A stretch of DNA of 21,751 nt from JALQXV01 sp964540445 (GCA_964540445.1 CAZIMF010000011.1:1-21751), one strand, 5' to 3'; shown: positions 6,818 through 15,581, counted from the stretch's first letter. Made by a program: numbers and translations. Notes: generated by a model from the sequence alone, not told the origin.

Positions 6818-7465
6818 ATGAGTACACCAGACCCCGAACGACGAGAACGAATCCTTGGCTTACGAGTTCCGAAAGGCCGTGAACCGCTGAGTGATCGTGA
6901 TTTGTATGACCTGGCTGACTTTGCTGGCAGAATGGGTCTTGTGCCTATTTTTGAAGTTCCGCAGTTGGTTGTACGAAGCAACCGACGACCTGACCATGAA
7001 ATGGTTTTACAGAAGCATATTGACGCCACTCGCCCAAGAAGCCGTGATGGCAATTTGGCTAAAGAACACTTATGGGCGCTTGGAGAGGAAGTTGGAATTG
7101 CTAGAAAAGTTACCGGGAGGTTATTCGTCCAACTATGTTTTCCGATTTCCCCGGGGGCACGCTACCATTCGGATCGCGTTCGGGCAATTCCTCCTAACGA
7201 GCTCGGTCTAGATGTCAAAACCAGGCTTGATGTAGGGATGACTTATCCGCCGGTTCCGATTTCAACAGGCACTACTTCTCTTAATGTATCTGCTCATGCA
7301 CCCGGTCAAGATGTAAATCATGCTGTCACCGATATGGTTATCGGCGTAGACAGTCTGATTGAGTTTGGCCTGGGAAACACTCGCCATAACGCAGAATTTT
7401 CACCTGCTTCCCAAGATGCATTAGACCGAATGCTTCCTCACCTCATCATGCTACCCAAAAACTAG
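6818..7465 (+). CDS. Unrecognised cytoplasmic protein (215 residues)
   Basis: The start is placed at ATG 6818, not at the in-frame TTG two codons earlier. The protein is soluble and mixed alpha/beta, with a basic, charged first 80 residues (RVPKGREPLSDRDLYDLADF) and a later beta-rich half. There is no recognisable motif, signal or membrane helix. Its TAG at 7463-7465 lies 6 bases from the stop of the minus-strand beta-lactamase-like gene, a tail-to-tail arrangement without room for a separate terminator. Function is unknown. Confidence 0.72.
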   Translation: MSTPDPERRERILGLRVPKGREPLSDRDLYDLADFAGRMGLVPIFEVPQLVVRSNRRPDHEMVLQKHIDATRPRSRDGNLAKEHLWALGEEVGIARKVTGRLFVQLCFPISPGARYHSDRVRAIPPNELGLDVKTRLDVGMTYPPVPISTGTTSLNVSAHAPGQDVNHAVTDMVIGVDSLIEFGLGNTRHNAEFSPASQDALDRMLPHLIMLPKN

Positions 7466-7471
7466 TCGGGC

Positions 7472-9220
7472 TTAGCGGTTCATTGTTTGTGAGATTTGGG
7501 CAGCTAAATCGGCAACGTTAGACACGCCGGCACCATCCGAGAATATAGTGAGTACGTACGTGCCTTTTGGATGGTAGACAATGGCAGTATCGTGCCAGTA
7601 GCCGTCTAAAAAGCCTACCTTATCGGCAACAACCATGTTTTTTGAGCCGGCCGGAATGCCCGATCGGTAAATTTGTTGCTGCATTGCACTCAGCAGCTTA
7701 TCGCGCTGCGTTCCAGTCACCAATGTGCCGTTTAGCAGACTTACCAACCAGTCGCTGGCGTCGTTGGCGGTAGTACGCTGGTTACCCGAACTGAGTGATG
7801 TATTTTCAAATCCTTGAGCATGCAATGTACCGTCATTAGCGCTCCAGCCGATGAGATTACCAAGCGCAATAGCACAGTTATTATCAGACACACGGATCAT
7901 CTTATATAAACAATCGTCGATGGTAGCACCAGTTGTAGTAACCGTGGAACCGCTCAGCGTGCCGGCGGTTATTCTGGCATATACAAGTGATTCTACATAC
8001 AGCTTATAAATACTGGCGCTGGTAAACTGCTTGTTTGCATTGCTGCTGGCACTGATTGAGCCATCAATGGCACGAAGATCAACGCCGTACTTACCTTTGT
8101 GGTTTGGTATCCAGTAGTCTATTAGAGCTTGGAGGCCTGCACTGCTACGAGTGTAGCTACGATCAATTACGCTGGTTGGAGCAATAGGAGTTGTTTTGGC
8201 GGCAACACTGGCGACGGCAGTTCCCTGGGCTTGCACAAGATTACTTACTAAATCATCCAGCATTAGTGCCTTGCCCGGTGTGCCGGGGCGTTGACCGCTT
8301 TGCTTGCCATCAACATATACAAGAGTGGTATTGGTGGGGGCGCTATATACCGCCGTGGCAAATGATTTTAAGCTGGCTTTAACTTTTGCCGAATCAAACG
8401 ATGTTTCTATGGTGCCCTTTTCGGGAGCTGGCGTGACAATATACCAACCGGCAATTCGAGCTGCATCAGCTGTGGCAGTTTGTGTACCAACTGTAATTAT
8501 AATTGGCGTATTAATCCGCTCTTGTACTGCCGCTGCAACAACATTGGCCGCTTCTGTCGTGATTCTGGGCTTTACTGTTTCAGGCGATAACGTAAGCTGA
8601 TCGTGCAACACAATATTGGCCTCAAGCAATTGTTTATCAAGACTGTCTTTGGTGAATACTGACCCATCTTCACCCGGCACAACAACGACGGTGGTACCTT
8701 CTATTTTTAACTGGGCATCTTTGGCTTCTTTTGCAGGGTTAGCAGTAAGGCTTTGCGTAAAACGAGTCAGTTTTTGCGGCTCATAGTTTTTTATAATCGG
8801 ATACTGACTTTTCGCTTTTGAAGCGACCGAAAACGGGACCAGTCGCTCCTTAAATGAGTAGTTGCTAACACCTGCGGCTGTAGCACTGACATTGGCAGAT
8901 ATACCTAACTCATCGGCGGTAGCTTCAATTGTTTTGTCACTGGCGGCAATGGTAATTTTTCTGGTATTTACCGCCTGTAATTTGGCTGAGATTTCACTGG
9001 TGGTCTGAAAACCAACCCAAACACCATTATCAAGCCGGGCAAACGGCAGCGCCCGGTTTGCCGGATACGCTAACTGAATTACAACCATGGTCATTGCTGC
9101 TACGTAAGCAGTGGCGACAAATTGTAATGCAAGCGTTCGCACAGCCTTAAGTCGCACCTGATGACACAGATGCCACAAGGTAGCAGCTTCATAGCTTAGT
9201 GTGTGGACGAATTTTTGCAT
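7472..9220 (-). CDS. Membrane-anchored class A beta-lactamase-like serine hydrolase, motifs intact
   Basis: A 582-residue protein. It has a short cytoplasmic start, one membrane helix (about residues 29-51) and then an extracellular part opening YPANRALP. Residues 70-350 form repeated alpha/beta units resembling the peptidoglycan-binding PG_binding_4 domain of VanW-type proteins (tentative). The C-terminal 200 residues match the class A beta-lactamase/transpeptidase fold. They have the nucleophile motif S403-I-Y-K406, S445-D-N447 and K534-V-G536 in place of KTG. Such domains cleave or acylate peptidoglycan stem peptides or beta-lactams. Without a clear omega-loop glutamate, I favour a cell-wall role over drug resistance. 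The start is fixed by a consensus promoter upstream. A paralogue lies at 13484-15514. Confidence 0.85.
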   Translation of the reverse strand: MQKFVHTLSYEAATLWHLCHQVRLKAVRTLALQFVATAYVAAMTMVVIQLAYPANRALPFARLDNGVWVGFQTTSEISAKLQAVNTRKITIAASDKTIEATADELGISANVSATAAGVSNYSFKERLVPFSVASKAKSQYPIIKNYEPQKLTRFTQSLTANPAKEAKDAQLKIEGTTVVVVPGEDGSVFTKDSLDKQLLEANIVLHDQLTLSPETVKPRITTEAANVVAAAVQERINTPIIITVGTQTATADAARIAGWYIVTPAPEKGTIETSFDSAKVKASLKSFATAVYSAPTNTTLVYVDGKQSGQRPGTPGKALMLDDLVSNLVQAQGTAVASVAAKTTPIAPTSVIDRSYTRSSAGLQALIDYWIPNHKGKYGVDLRAIDGSISASSNANKQFTSASIYKLYVESLVYARITAGTLSGSTVTTTGATIDDCLYKMIRVSDNNCAIALGNLIGWSANDGTLHAQGFENTSLSSGNQRTTANDASDWLVSLLNGTLVTGTQRDKLLSAMQQQIYRSGIPAGSKNMVVADKVGFLDGYWHDTAIVYHPKGTYVLTIFSDGAGVSNVADLAAQISQTMNR

Positions 9221-9246
9221 ATTTTTGTTTTTGCTTTACTCTATAA

Positions 9247-9275
9247 ATTATACTCTAAAAAAGACTAAATGTCAA
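9247..9275 (-). promoter_or_regulatory. Consensus promoter for the beta-lactamase-like gene
   Basis: On the minus strand: TTGACA (9275-9270), a 17-base spacer and TATAAT (9252-9247). The leader of about 20 bases is A-rich. It is back-to-back with the promoter of the gene at 9307. Confidence 0.8.
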
Positions 9276-9294
9276 TATTATTTTATGTACATGA

Positions 9295-9300
9295 TATAAT
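9295..9300 (+). promoter_or_regulatory. Extended -10 for the orphan at 9307
   Basis: TGATATAAT ends 6 bases before ATG 9307, a leaderless arrangement. The -35 is poor, and its place overlaps the -35 of the divergent gene, so the two promoters may compete for polymerase. Confidence 0.65.
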
Positions 9301-9306
9301 ACGATT

Positions 9307-9693
9307 ATGAGTGTTACAGAAGATGTGAGAAAGTACCCCCCGGCTGATTACGGGCTAGAGCAGTTACGCGAGGTAATGCTGTTCTGGGATCTGTATCGGG
9401 CCCCGACAACTCCTCCTCAATCGGAACACGCTGAAGCTGATCCGTGCGAAGAAGCGCTACCCCTATGCGTATTTACATCAATGCCCCAAAACGAACCCTT
9501 CAAGTGTGTTCTTGGTAAGCTGGCTATACATAACCCAGACGATACGTTAACTACTCTTAGGTTGCTACCCGACGACCGGGTGCACCGCGAAATCGTGAGT
9601 GTAGATGGCCATGAAGTAGCCTACGACTTTATCGCCAATGACGCAGAAGCGCGTAGCATATTGCACGCCATACGCGACGTAGTACAGATATAG
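9307..9693 (+). CDS. Unrecognised small cytoplasmic protein (128 residues)
   Basis: ATG lies 6 bases after a consensus extended -10, which supports this start. The protein is acidic, with a helical N-terminus (YGLEQLREVMLFWDLY), a central cysteine-containing stretch and a beta-rich second half. There is no signal peptide, membrane helix or known motif. It is divergent from the beta-lactamase-like gene and 97 bases upstream of the large membrane protein, which has its own -10. Function is unknown. Confidence 0.75.
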   Translation: MSVTEDVRKYPPADYGLEQLREVMLFWDLYRAPTTPPQSEHAEADPCEEALPLCVFTSMPQNEPFKCVLGKLAIHNPDDTLTTLRLLPDDRVHREIVSVDGHEVAYDFIANDAEARSILHAIRDVVQI

Positions 9694-9729
9694 CTTTGCT
9701 TTCGTTCTGTGTATAAACAGTAGACATTT

Positions 9730-9735
9730 TATAAT
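9730..9735 (+). promoter_or_regulatory. -10 box for the large membrane protein gene
   Basis: A consensus TATAAT. No convincing -35 stands 17 bases upstream. It gives a leader of about 50 bases before ATG 9791, with an AGG ribosome binding site at 9781-9783. Confidence 0.5.
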
Positions 9736-9744
9736 ATCGGGTTT

Positions 9745-9771
9745 ATGATGAGGTTAATACAACAAAAATAA
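9745..9771 (+). CDS. Possible 8-residue leader peptide
   Basis: ATG 9745 to TAA 9769-9771 encodes MMRLIQQK. The ATG is within 10 bases of the -10, where leaderless starts occur in this window. It resembles the mini-ORF at 3731 in placement and in its Met-Arg-Leu opening, but both are so short that chance is a serious alternative. Confidence 0.22.
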   Translation: MMRLIQQK

Positions 9772-9790
9772 AAAACGAACAGGTAAAAAT

Positions 9791-12751
9791 ATGGTTTTTT
9801 TACAAATATTCGGCTCACTGATCTGGCTCTGGCTACCATTACTCATTATTTACCTAGTAATCAGGTATAACAAGAAAAAGCCGGACTCAGACTATACATA
9901 CGGCAATAACCCGCAAGTAGGTGGGCTTAACGAACAATGGCTGGCATACTTACGATCGTTTCAAGGAGTTGTTAAGTCAGCTGCCGAGAAAAAATTACTT
10001 GAGACATTAATTATCGGCCGATCGGCTGATGACCTTTATAAAGAGCTCAACGATGATACTGTGCCGGCTCCGTCTGCACTGCCGGTTGCCGCAGTACAGG
10101 CAAGCACCGCACAAACACCGACAGTATTTGAAGAAGTACCTACGCCATATGCCGAAACTCAAGCGCAAACGCCGGTTAAGCAATCAACCCCAATTGATAA
10201 CACTATTCTATTGCTTTATTTTGGTGCGTTCTTGCTAGTAGCCTCGGTTGGGTTATTTGTGGCAATTAGCGGTCTGAGCGGAGTTATGCGGACAATAATT
10301 GTAGCCTTAACGGCGGCGATTTTGTATAGCGGCGGCCTGTGGCTTTATAAGAACAATAAAAAACTGGAGCAGGCGGGCATCAGCTTTGTGGGCACCGGTA
10401 TGATAATTACTCCGTTGATTGGTGTAGCCTGGTTCAACCTTGTTTCGATGGGTGCGAACGCCGGAGTAATATGGTCACTAACCTCCATTTTATGTATTAC
10501 GCTCTATGCCCACGCCTACAGCCAAATTAAAAATGACTTTATCTCATATCTGTTAATCGGCAGTTTTGTTTCATCAGTTGAATCAGCCGTGCTGACCATT
10601 GACTTGCCTTCATATGGTTATGCCTGGGGACTCGTTGCGGCTGGGCTACTTTTGAGTGTCACGAATCGTCGGGCTCAGAAGTCGTCGGGGCAGCTGCAAG
10701 CTGCCAGCGCGGCTAGCTCACAATTACTTATTCCACTCAGCGTAGTTGGATCTATGGTTTTGATACCTGAGTTTGGCAGCTTCCAGTTAGCGGTGACACT
10801 TGTTCTTGCCGGAGTCTACTACTCATTATTAGCCTTGTGGCAAGCCGAACAACGAACATCCTTTAGCCTGGCGGCACAAGTATCGTACATTGCAGCTATC
10901 GCCAATATCGTCTATGCGAGTGATCACAATTTTAATACAACCGGTCTTGCCCTGCTGGGTATTGGCGTTCTCTATGCTGCTGCCCTCTCTGTACTGCGCC
11001 TGCCGACAATTCGTATGCATAATCTTAAAAGCGTAGCTATTTTAGTGAACAGCGCAGCCGCTCTACTATGTATTGGTGATGCCTGGTCGTTTATTAGTAG
11101 CGCATTCCTGGCGATTGGGTTGTCTATTATTCTCTGGCGACGATTCGAAAGTGCCTCTGCCCTACAAATTGGTTCACTAATTCTTCTGCCGCTGCCGTTT
11201 ATCGTTGGGCTTGCCGCTCTGGATCTAAACGTAACCAGTTGGGCACAACTTGGCCTGTGCGCTAGCAGTGCACTATTACTCGGTCTGCTTACTGCCGCGT
11301 GCTGTATCGAAAAATCATCTAAGCCGCATTATGAAACAAGCGCGGTATTTTACTTTATGGCCATTGGTCTTTTATTTATACCGGCATGGGGGCTTGGCTA
11401 CGAATCGGTCGGCCTTGTTACTGCCGGCGCCTTTGCCAGCTTTATGGCTCTGCGCTGGCTTTCAAAAGATGCTGATTGGCTGGTAGGCATGAGCTTTATT
11501 CTACTCGTGCCTGTGGTACATGCCATGGCCTTCTACGACATCGACAGCCCGCAATTTAGTGCAACTCTGGGCGTTGCCTTACTCGGCAACATTATATTAT
11601 CGCTTATGACGAGACATGCTGTTATCCGCTATGTGGTAGTTGGCTGTATTTTGCTGGCTCCTCTGGCTCTGGGCGGCGGCGGTCTTGGATTCAAGTGGGA
11701 TTCAACTGGTTATGCCGGCGGCTATATGCTGGCTATGGCTAGTTGTGTACTGGCCCGTACGATTGCCCGCGGGAAATTATTACTCTCTAGTAAAGTACCT
11801 ATTTCGAGCTACTATGCCGAGGCAAGTGAAGCCTATGTTCTTGGTTACACCGTAGCTGGCGTTATCGCCCTCCTTATCTCCTTCTATGCCGACAATTCCC
11901 AACTTGTTACCAGTCTGGTGCTCGGAGCAATTGGTATATTCGTAGTTATAATCGCAAAAATTGAGCGTAGTCCTCAGCTATATGCCCTGCTTCCAATTAT
12001 TTTGCAGGCGTTATTGTTTAGTGCTATCCGACCAGATTTGGGTGATGCTACGACAACTGGAGTTATGGCGCTTGTTTCGGTTTTTGCTGCAGTTTGTTCC
12101 TACGCAGCAGTGACATTAATCGACCCGTCACACGAAAACAAAGTCAGCCGATCCGTTAATCTGGTGAGCGTTTTTAGCGCATATATCGGCCCGATGCTGG
12201 TTATGACTCAAGACCATCCGAGCTTATTGCTACCGGTTAGCCTCTTTATTGCCGGGCTTGTAACGCTTGCCTACAACTATAGAAGTACTCAAGGTGTTAA
12301 AGAAGTCAGTATCGCCGTTAGTCTGGCTGCCATACATTGGTTTATATATCTCCTCGGAGTCACCAATATTCATATTCATACCCACATACTAGCCGTATTC
12401 TTAGCCTCATTCGCAGTTTGGCGAAGTAGTCTGAACGATAGTAGTGCCGCTCAAAGCTACACGCAGGCACTGTTCTTTGTAGTCAGCATACCGCTTGCCT
12501 TGCAAGCCATGGGCGGAGAAAACGGCAGTACTTACGGATTAATCCTCATTGCCGAACAAGTTGCCTTTATGGTCTACGGGGCTAGCTTTGGGCAACGATT
12601 CTTACTTCGCTGGGGTCTGTGGACCGCTCTTGCCGCTATTCTCTTCCAGTTGCGTGGCTTAGGTTGGGCGTTCTTAAGCTTATTGGCGCTCATTGTAATT
12701 GGTGTCGCTGTCTATCGGCTTCAAAAACATACACCACCTGACGCCAAATAA
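9791..12751 (+). CDS. Large multi-spanning membrane protein, DUF2339/DUF2157-like
   Basis: A 986-residue integral membrane protein. One helix at residues 4-25 is followed by a basic stop-transfer (RYNKKK) and a cytoplasmic segment to about 132 that becomes Pro/Thr/Gln/Ala-rich. After that the protein is almost wholly hydrophobic helices to the end, roughly two dozen or more. The first of these (YFGAFLLVASVGLFVAIS, ALTAAILYSGGLWLY) recalls the DUF2339/DUF2157 families of predicted membrane proteins, whose role is not established. No transporter signature or catalytic motif is visible. The start has a weak AGG site 7 bases upstream. The gene lies between two cell-wall-hydrolase-like paralogues, suggesting an envelope role (inference). 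Confidence 0.82.
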   Translation: MVFLQIFGSLIWLWLPLLIIYLVIRYNKKKPDSDYTYGNNPQVGGLNEQWLAYLRSFQGVVKSAAEKKLLETLIIGRSADDLYKELNDDTVPAPSALPVAAVQASTAQTPTVFEEVPTPYAETQAQTPVKQSTPIDNTILLLYFGAFLLVASVGLFVAISGLSGVMRTIIVALTAAILYSGGLWLYKNNKKLEQAGISFVGTGMIITPLIGVAWFNLVSMGANAGVIWSLTSILCITLYAHAYSQIKNDFISYLLIGSFVSSVESAVLTIDLPSYGYAWGLVAAGLLLSVTNRRAQKSSGQLQAASAASSQLLIPLSVVGSMVLIPEFGSFQLAVTLVLAGVYYSLLALWQAEQRTSFSLAAQVSYIAAIANIVYASDHNFNTTGLALLGIGVLYAAALSVLRLPTIRMHNLKSVAILVNSAAALLCIGDAWSFISSAFLAIGLSIILWRRFESASALQIGSLILLPLPFIVGLAALDLNVTSWAQLGLCASSALLLGLLTAACCIEKSSKPHYETSAVFYFMAIGLLFIPAWGLGYESVGLVTAGAFASFMALRWLSKDADWLVGMSFILLVPVVHAMAFYDIDSPQFSATLGVALLGNIILSLMTRHAVIRYVVVGCILLAPLALGGGGLGFKWDSTGYAGGYMLAMASCVLARTIARGKLLLSSKVPISSYYAEASEAYVLGYTVAGVIALLISFYADNSQLVTSLVLGAIGIFVVIIAKIERSPQLYALLPIILQALLFSAIRPDLGDATTTGVMALVSVFAAVCSYAAVTLIDPSHENKVSRSVNLVSVFSAYIGPMLVMTQDHPSLLLPVSLFIAGLVTLAYNYRSTQGVKEVSIAVSLAAIHWFIYLLGVTNIHIHTHILAVFLASFAVWRSSLNDSSAAQSYTQALFFVVSIPLALQAMGGENGSTYGLILIAEQVAFMVYGASFGQRFLLRWGLWTALAAILFQLRGLGWAFLSLLALIVIGVAVYRLQKHTPPDAK

Positions 12752-12786
12752 TACTCCTTACATTTGGATGTTCTATAGATTTCTGA

Positions 12787-12815
12787 TTGACTATTTATAG
12801 TATATATGGTAATAT
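12787..12815 (+). promoter_or_regulatory. Promoter for the secreted 217-residue protein
   Basis: TTGACT (12787-12792), a 17-base spacer and TAATAT (12810-12815), ending 7 bases before ATG 12823. The transcript is probably leaderless. Confidence 0.7.
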
Positions 12816-12822
12816 ATAGACT

Positions 12823-13476
12823 ATGAATCGACATAACGCACGCCACGCACGCCCAGGCGGCCGACGTAATAGAAAGATAGTCACAAGCGCTATTACTTCG
12901 TTAGCATTGCTCGGTGGCGCCAGTCCAGCGTTAGCCAGCGAAACGCACCCTTCTCCAGAACTCGTTAAACGAGTAGAAATGATACATAAAACAGAGCGGA
13001 ACCTCGAACGTAAACTTAAAACCAATCAAGAAGTTAGCTTTGATGCTAGTCATGATGTCTATTGGCGACGCGCTCCTCGTAAAACAGCCGATGGCTCTCT
13101 AGTTCCTCCAAAGAACACGCATCTACTTAAAACTGAGGCTGCCTTAAAAGCACGAGTAAACGGTGAAAATCGCTTGTTCAGAGTAATTTTTAAAGACCTC
13201 AAGCCGGATAGCCCTATTGGAGTCCGTGATATTGATGTAAAGGTGCTCCCCAAAGACGTACTGTTAGTACCAAGTAGCGTAACCAACGGTCCACCAGCTC
13301 CAGGCTCACCATGGCCGAGTGAAATTCCAATTGAGACACAATCGGCAACGCTTGATCTTAACTATACGCATACCGGTGGTTACGCCAGTACCGAGGTACA
13401 GCGCGCCGACGGTCAAGCTTTTACTATCCACGTTGGTCAAACCAAACAGACCAACAGTGATGGCGTTGTTCTTTAG
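12823..13476 (+). CDS. Secreted protein of unknown function (217 residues)
   Basis: There is a classic signal peptide: a very basic first 18 residues, a hydrophobic core (TSAITSLALLGGA) and a PALA-S cleavage site after residue 38. The mature part has a charged helical segment (about 45-70), then a beta-rich region without cysteines. It ends with a Thr/Gly-rich strand (YTHTGGYASTEV). I recognise no family. Its TAG lies 7 bases from the stop of the minus-strand pseudo-hydrolase gene. The leaderless start is supported by the promoter. It is likely extracellular or wall-associated. Confidence 0.8.
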   Translation: MNRHNARHARPGGRRNRKIVTSAITSLALLGGASPALASETHPSPELVKRVEMIHKTERNLERKLKTNQEVSFDASHDVYWRRAPRKTADGSLVPPKNTHLLKTEAALKARVNGENRLFRVIFKDLKPDSPIGVRDIDVKVLPKDVLLVPSSVTNGPPAPGSPWPSEIPIETQSATLDLNYTHTGGYASTEVQRADGQAFTIHVGQTKQTNSDGVVL

Positions 13477-13483
13477 TAACTAA

Positions 13484-15514
13484 TTACTGTCCCATAATTG
13501 TATTTATTTCGGCTGCGAGGCCAGCGATAGCCGCGAAGCTACTGCCTTCTGAGAATACCGATACTACATAGGTGCCCCGAGGATGGTACACAATACCAAC
13601 ATCGTAGCGTATGTTCCCTGACTGACCTGCTGAGTCAGCTACTGGAATGCCGCTGGAGCCAGCTGGTATGCCATTGCGGTTGTTTTGGGCGCTCATCAAG
13701 CTAATAAGCGCACTTCGCTGGGCTACGGTAGTAATACCGCCGCCGAGCAACTTGATTGCCCACTGGGCGCCGTCTTGTGCAGAGGTACTGCCGCCGCCCG
13801 ATGAAACACTGCTATCCAGAAGCCCTTGGGCTGCCAGTAAGCTGTTATTTTCATCCCAATGAATAAGTGAGCCAAGCTCACGTGCACAGGCGTCGTGACC
13901 GCTTAAAACCAGTTTATCTATACAACCGTCAATGGTAAATCCAGTTGACGTAGTAGCGCCCGGATTGAGCGCCCTGGTTGTGATGCGACCATACGTTAAA
14001 TGAGGGACATATAACTTATACGTATTGTTAAAAAGCTGATGCCCGTTGGTGCTGGCAGCTATCCGCCCATTCTGAGTCTCTAGGGCAACACCAAAACGCC
14101 CTTTATTATTAGCCACCCAATAATTCAGCAGACTCTGAAAACCTATACTGTCTCTGGTATACGAACGAATATAGTGTTGTTTTGTAGGTTCATTAATAAC
14201 GTTTGCCTGAATCAGCCCGACAGTCCAGTCGGCTGCACTGGTGACTTGATTAACCAGGTCATCAAACTGCAGGGTGCGGCCCGGCTTGCCGGGCTTACGT
14301 CCCGCCTCAACGCCATTGAGAAGTGTTATTTCATCCGGAGCGCCGGTAAGATCTACGCTCGCAATAATCGGTCGCAACGAATCGGTGACTTTAGCATGGT
14401 CAAAATACAGATTGATAGTACCAAAATCAGGTTTTTCATCAATTATTACCCAGGCGGCAATTGTTTCTGGCGTTAATCGGACATTTTGGTCGGCGGCCGA
14501 GATAGTCAGGCCTGAATCGATTCGTTTTTGCATATCAACCACGCTGCTCTGGGCAACTTGGGTAGATATTTTTGGTGCGATAGTTTCGGGTTCAAGGCTA
14601 ATTGGCTGTTGTTTAAAGTCAGTTTGGGCAATTTGCTTTTGTAAGGATGACTGTACATAGTTATATCCTTCCTCCGAGGGGGAAACAATCAATCGAGTTC
14701 CTTGCATTGTTACGCTCGCATTTTTAGGATCTTTTGTAGTAACCGTAAGGACACTTTTAGTAAAGTTAGTCAGCTTTTCAACGTTTACATCTCTGCTTAC
14801 CCGTGTGGGCTTTAATGACTGAAAAAATATTGAAAATGGGATGAGACGCTCCCCTATCGGATAGTCCGATAAATCATTAAACGTCTCTTCGGCATTTGCC
14901 CGAACTCCCATGACTGAATAGGAGGTATTGAGACTGCTATTTCTGGTGGTGACCGTTACCGGCGAGTCGTTAATTGACTTAACTTTTTGTTCAATATTTG
15001 ACATGGTTTTAAGCCCGGCAAATCCATTTCCTTCAAGGTGGCTCAGGGGTAATGTGCGTCCGCTTGGATACATTATTTGTACTAGCACTGACAAGCAGGC
15101 AATGCCGAGCACAACCACCAGAATGCGTCTAAAACCCGAGTATGGATATGGCTTGTGAAGCCAGTGGGACATAGCTGCCGCGTCCTCATCATCTTCGATT
15201 TCTGGGATAACTGAAATTGGTGCTGGCGTCCGGGTTTTTCGGAAAAATACTAGCCAGGCAAAACTATGCCGAGCATGATTTGAGTGTAAGTACAGTTGCA
15301 CAAACCGTTCGAATAAATATTGTCCATCACTTACTTTTGAAACAGATTTGGCAGCTAAGGCGCCTAAAAGTACGCCAGGCTTTTTAACTTTGCCGTGTTT
15401 GCCATGCGACTCTGCAACTGGTTTTGCTAGAGGTTTTGCGGCAGGCTTCTTCACACGTGATAAAGACTTACGTGGTGTTGCCTTAGTTCTTAGTTTTTTA
15501 TTTAATTTTTTCAC
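13484..15514 (-). CDS. Membrane-anchored beta-lactamase-like pseudoenzyme, paralogue of the 7472-9220 gene
   Basis: A 676-residue protein starting at GTG 15514. The cytoplasmic N-terminus (1-128) begins Lys/Pro-rich. One membrane helix spans about 129-147 and is followed by YPSGRTLP, matching YPANRALP of the paralogue. Peptidoglycan-binding-like repeats lie at about 160-425, with a C-terminal beta-lactamase fold. All three catalytic motifs are lost: the serine is Asn497 (NTYK against SIYK), SDN is G539-H-D541, and KVG is S628-A-G630. The fold-defining residues around them are kept (KLYV, IVYHP-x-GTYV), so the domain is probably folded but inactive, perhaps a binding or regulatory partner of the active paralogue. 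The reading frame is intact, so it is not a decaying pseudogene. Confidence 0.85.
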   Translation of the reverse strand: MKKLNKKLRTKATPRKSLSRVKKPAAKPLAKPVAESHGKHGKVKKPGVLLGALAAKSVSKVSDGQYLFERFVQLYLHSNHARHSFAWLVFFRKTRTPAPISVIPEIEDDEDAAAMSHWLHKPYPYSGFRRILVVVLGIACLSVLVQIMYPSGRTLPLSHLEGNGFAGLKTMSNIEQKVKSINDSPVTVTTRNSSLNTSYSVMGVRANAEETFNDLSDYPIGERLIPFSIFFQSLKPTRVSRDVNVEKLTNFTKSVLTVTTKDPKNASVTMQGTRLIVSPSEEGYNYVQSSLQKQIAQTDFKQQPISLEPETIAPKISTQVAQSSVVDMQKRIDSGLTISAADQNVRLTPETIAAWVIIDEKPDFGTINLYFDHAKVTDSLRPIIASVDLTGAPDEITLLNGVEAGRKPGKPGRTLQFDDLVNQVTSAADWTVGLIQANVINEPTKQHYIRSYTRDSIGFQSLLNYWVANNKGRFGVALETQNGRIAASTNGHQLFNNTYKLYVPHLTYGRITTRALNPGATTSTGFTIDGCIDKLVLSGHDACARELGSLIHWDENNSLLAAQGLLDSSVSSGGGSTSAQDGAQWAIKLLGGGITTVAQRSALISLMSAQNNRNGIPAGSSGIPVADSAGQSGNIRYDVGIVYHPRGTYVVSVFSEGSSFAAIAGLAAEINTIMGQ

Positions 15515-15552
15515 AAAGTTTTTAGTTTTATTTTTAGTGAAAGTTCACTTAA

Positions 15553-15581
15553 AAAGTAACATGTTTATGGTTATTTATCAA
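15553..15581 (-). promoter_or_regulatory. Promoter for the pseudoenzyme gene
   Basis: On the minus strand: TTGATA (15581-15576), a 17-base spacer and TACTTT (15558-15553). The leader contains a 6-base inverted repeat AGTGAA-CT-TTCACT and no obvious ribosome binding site before the GTG. Confidence 0.55.

Noticed and set aside
7472..9220. Antibiotic-resistance beta-lactamase
   Set aside because: The fold is shared, but the membrane anchor, long wall-binding-like region and lack of an evident omega-loop glutamate favour a peptidoglycan role.
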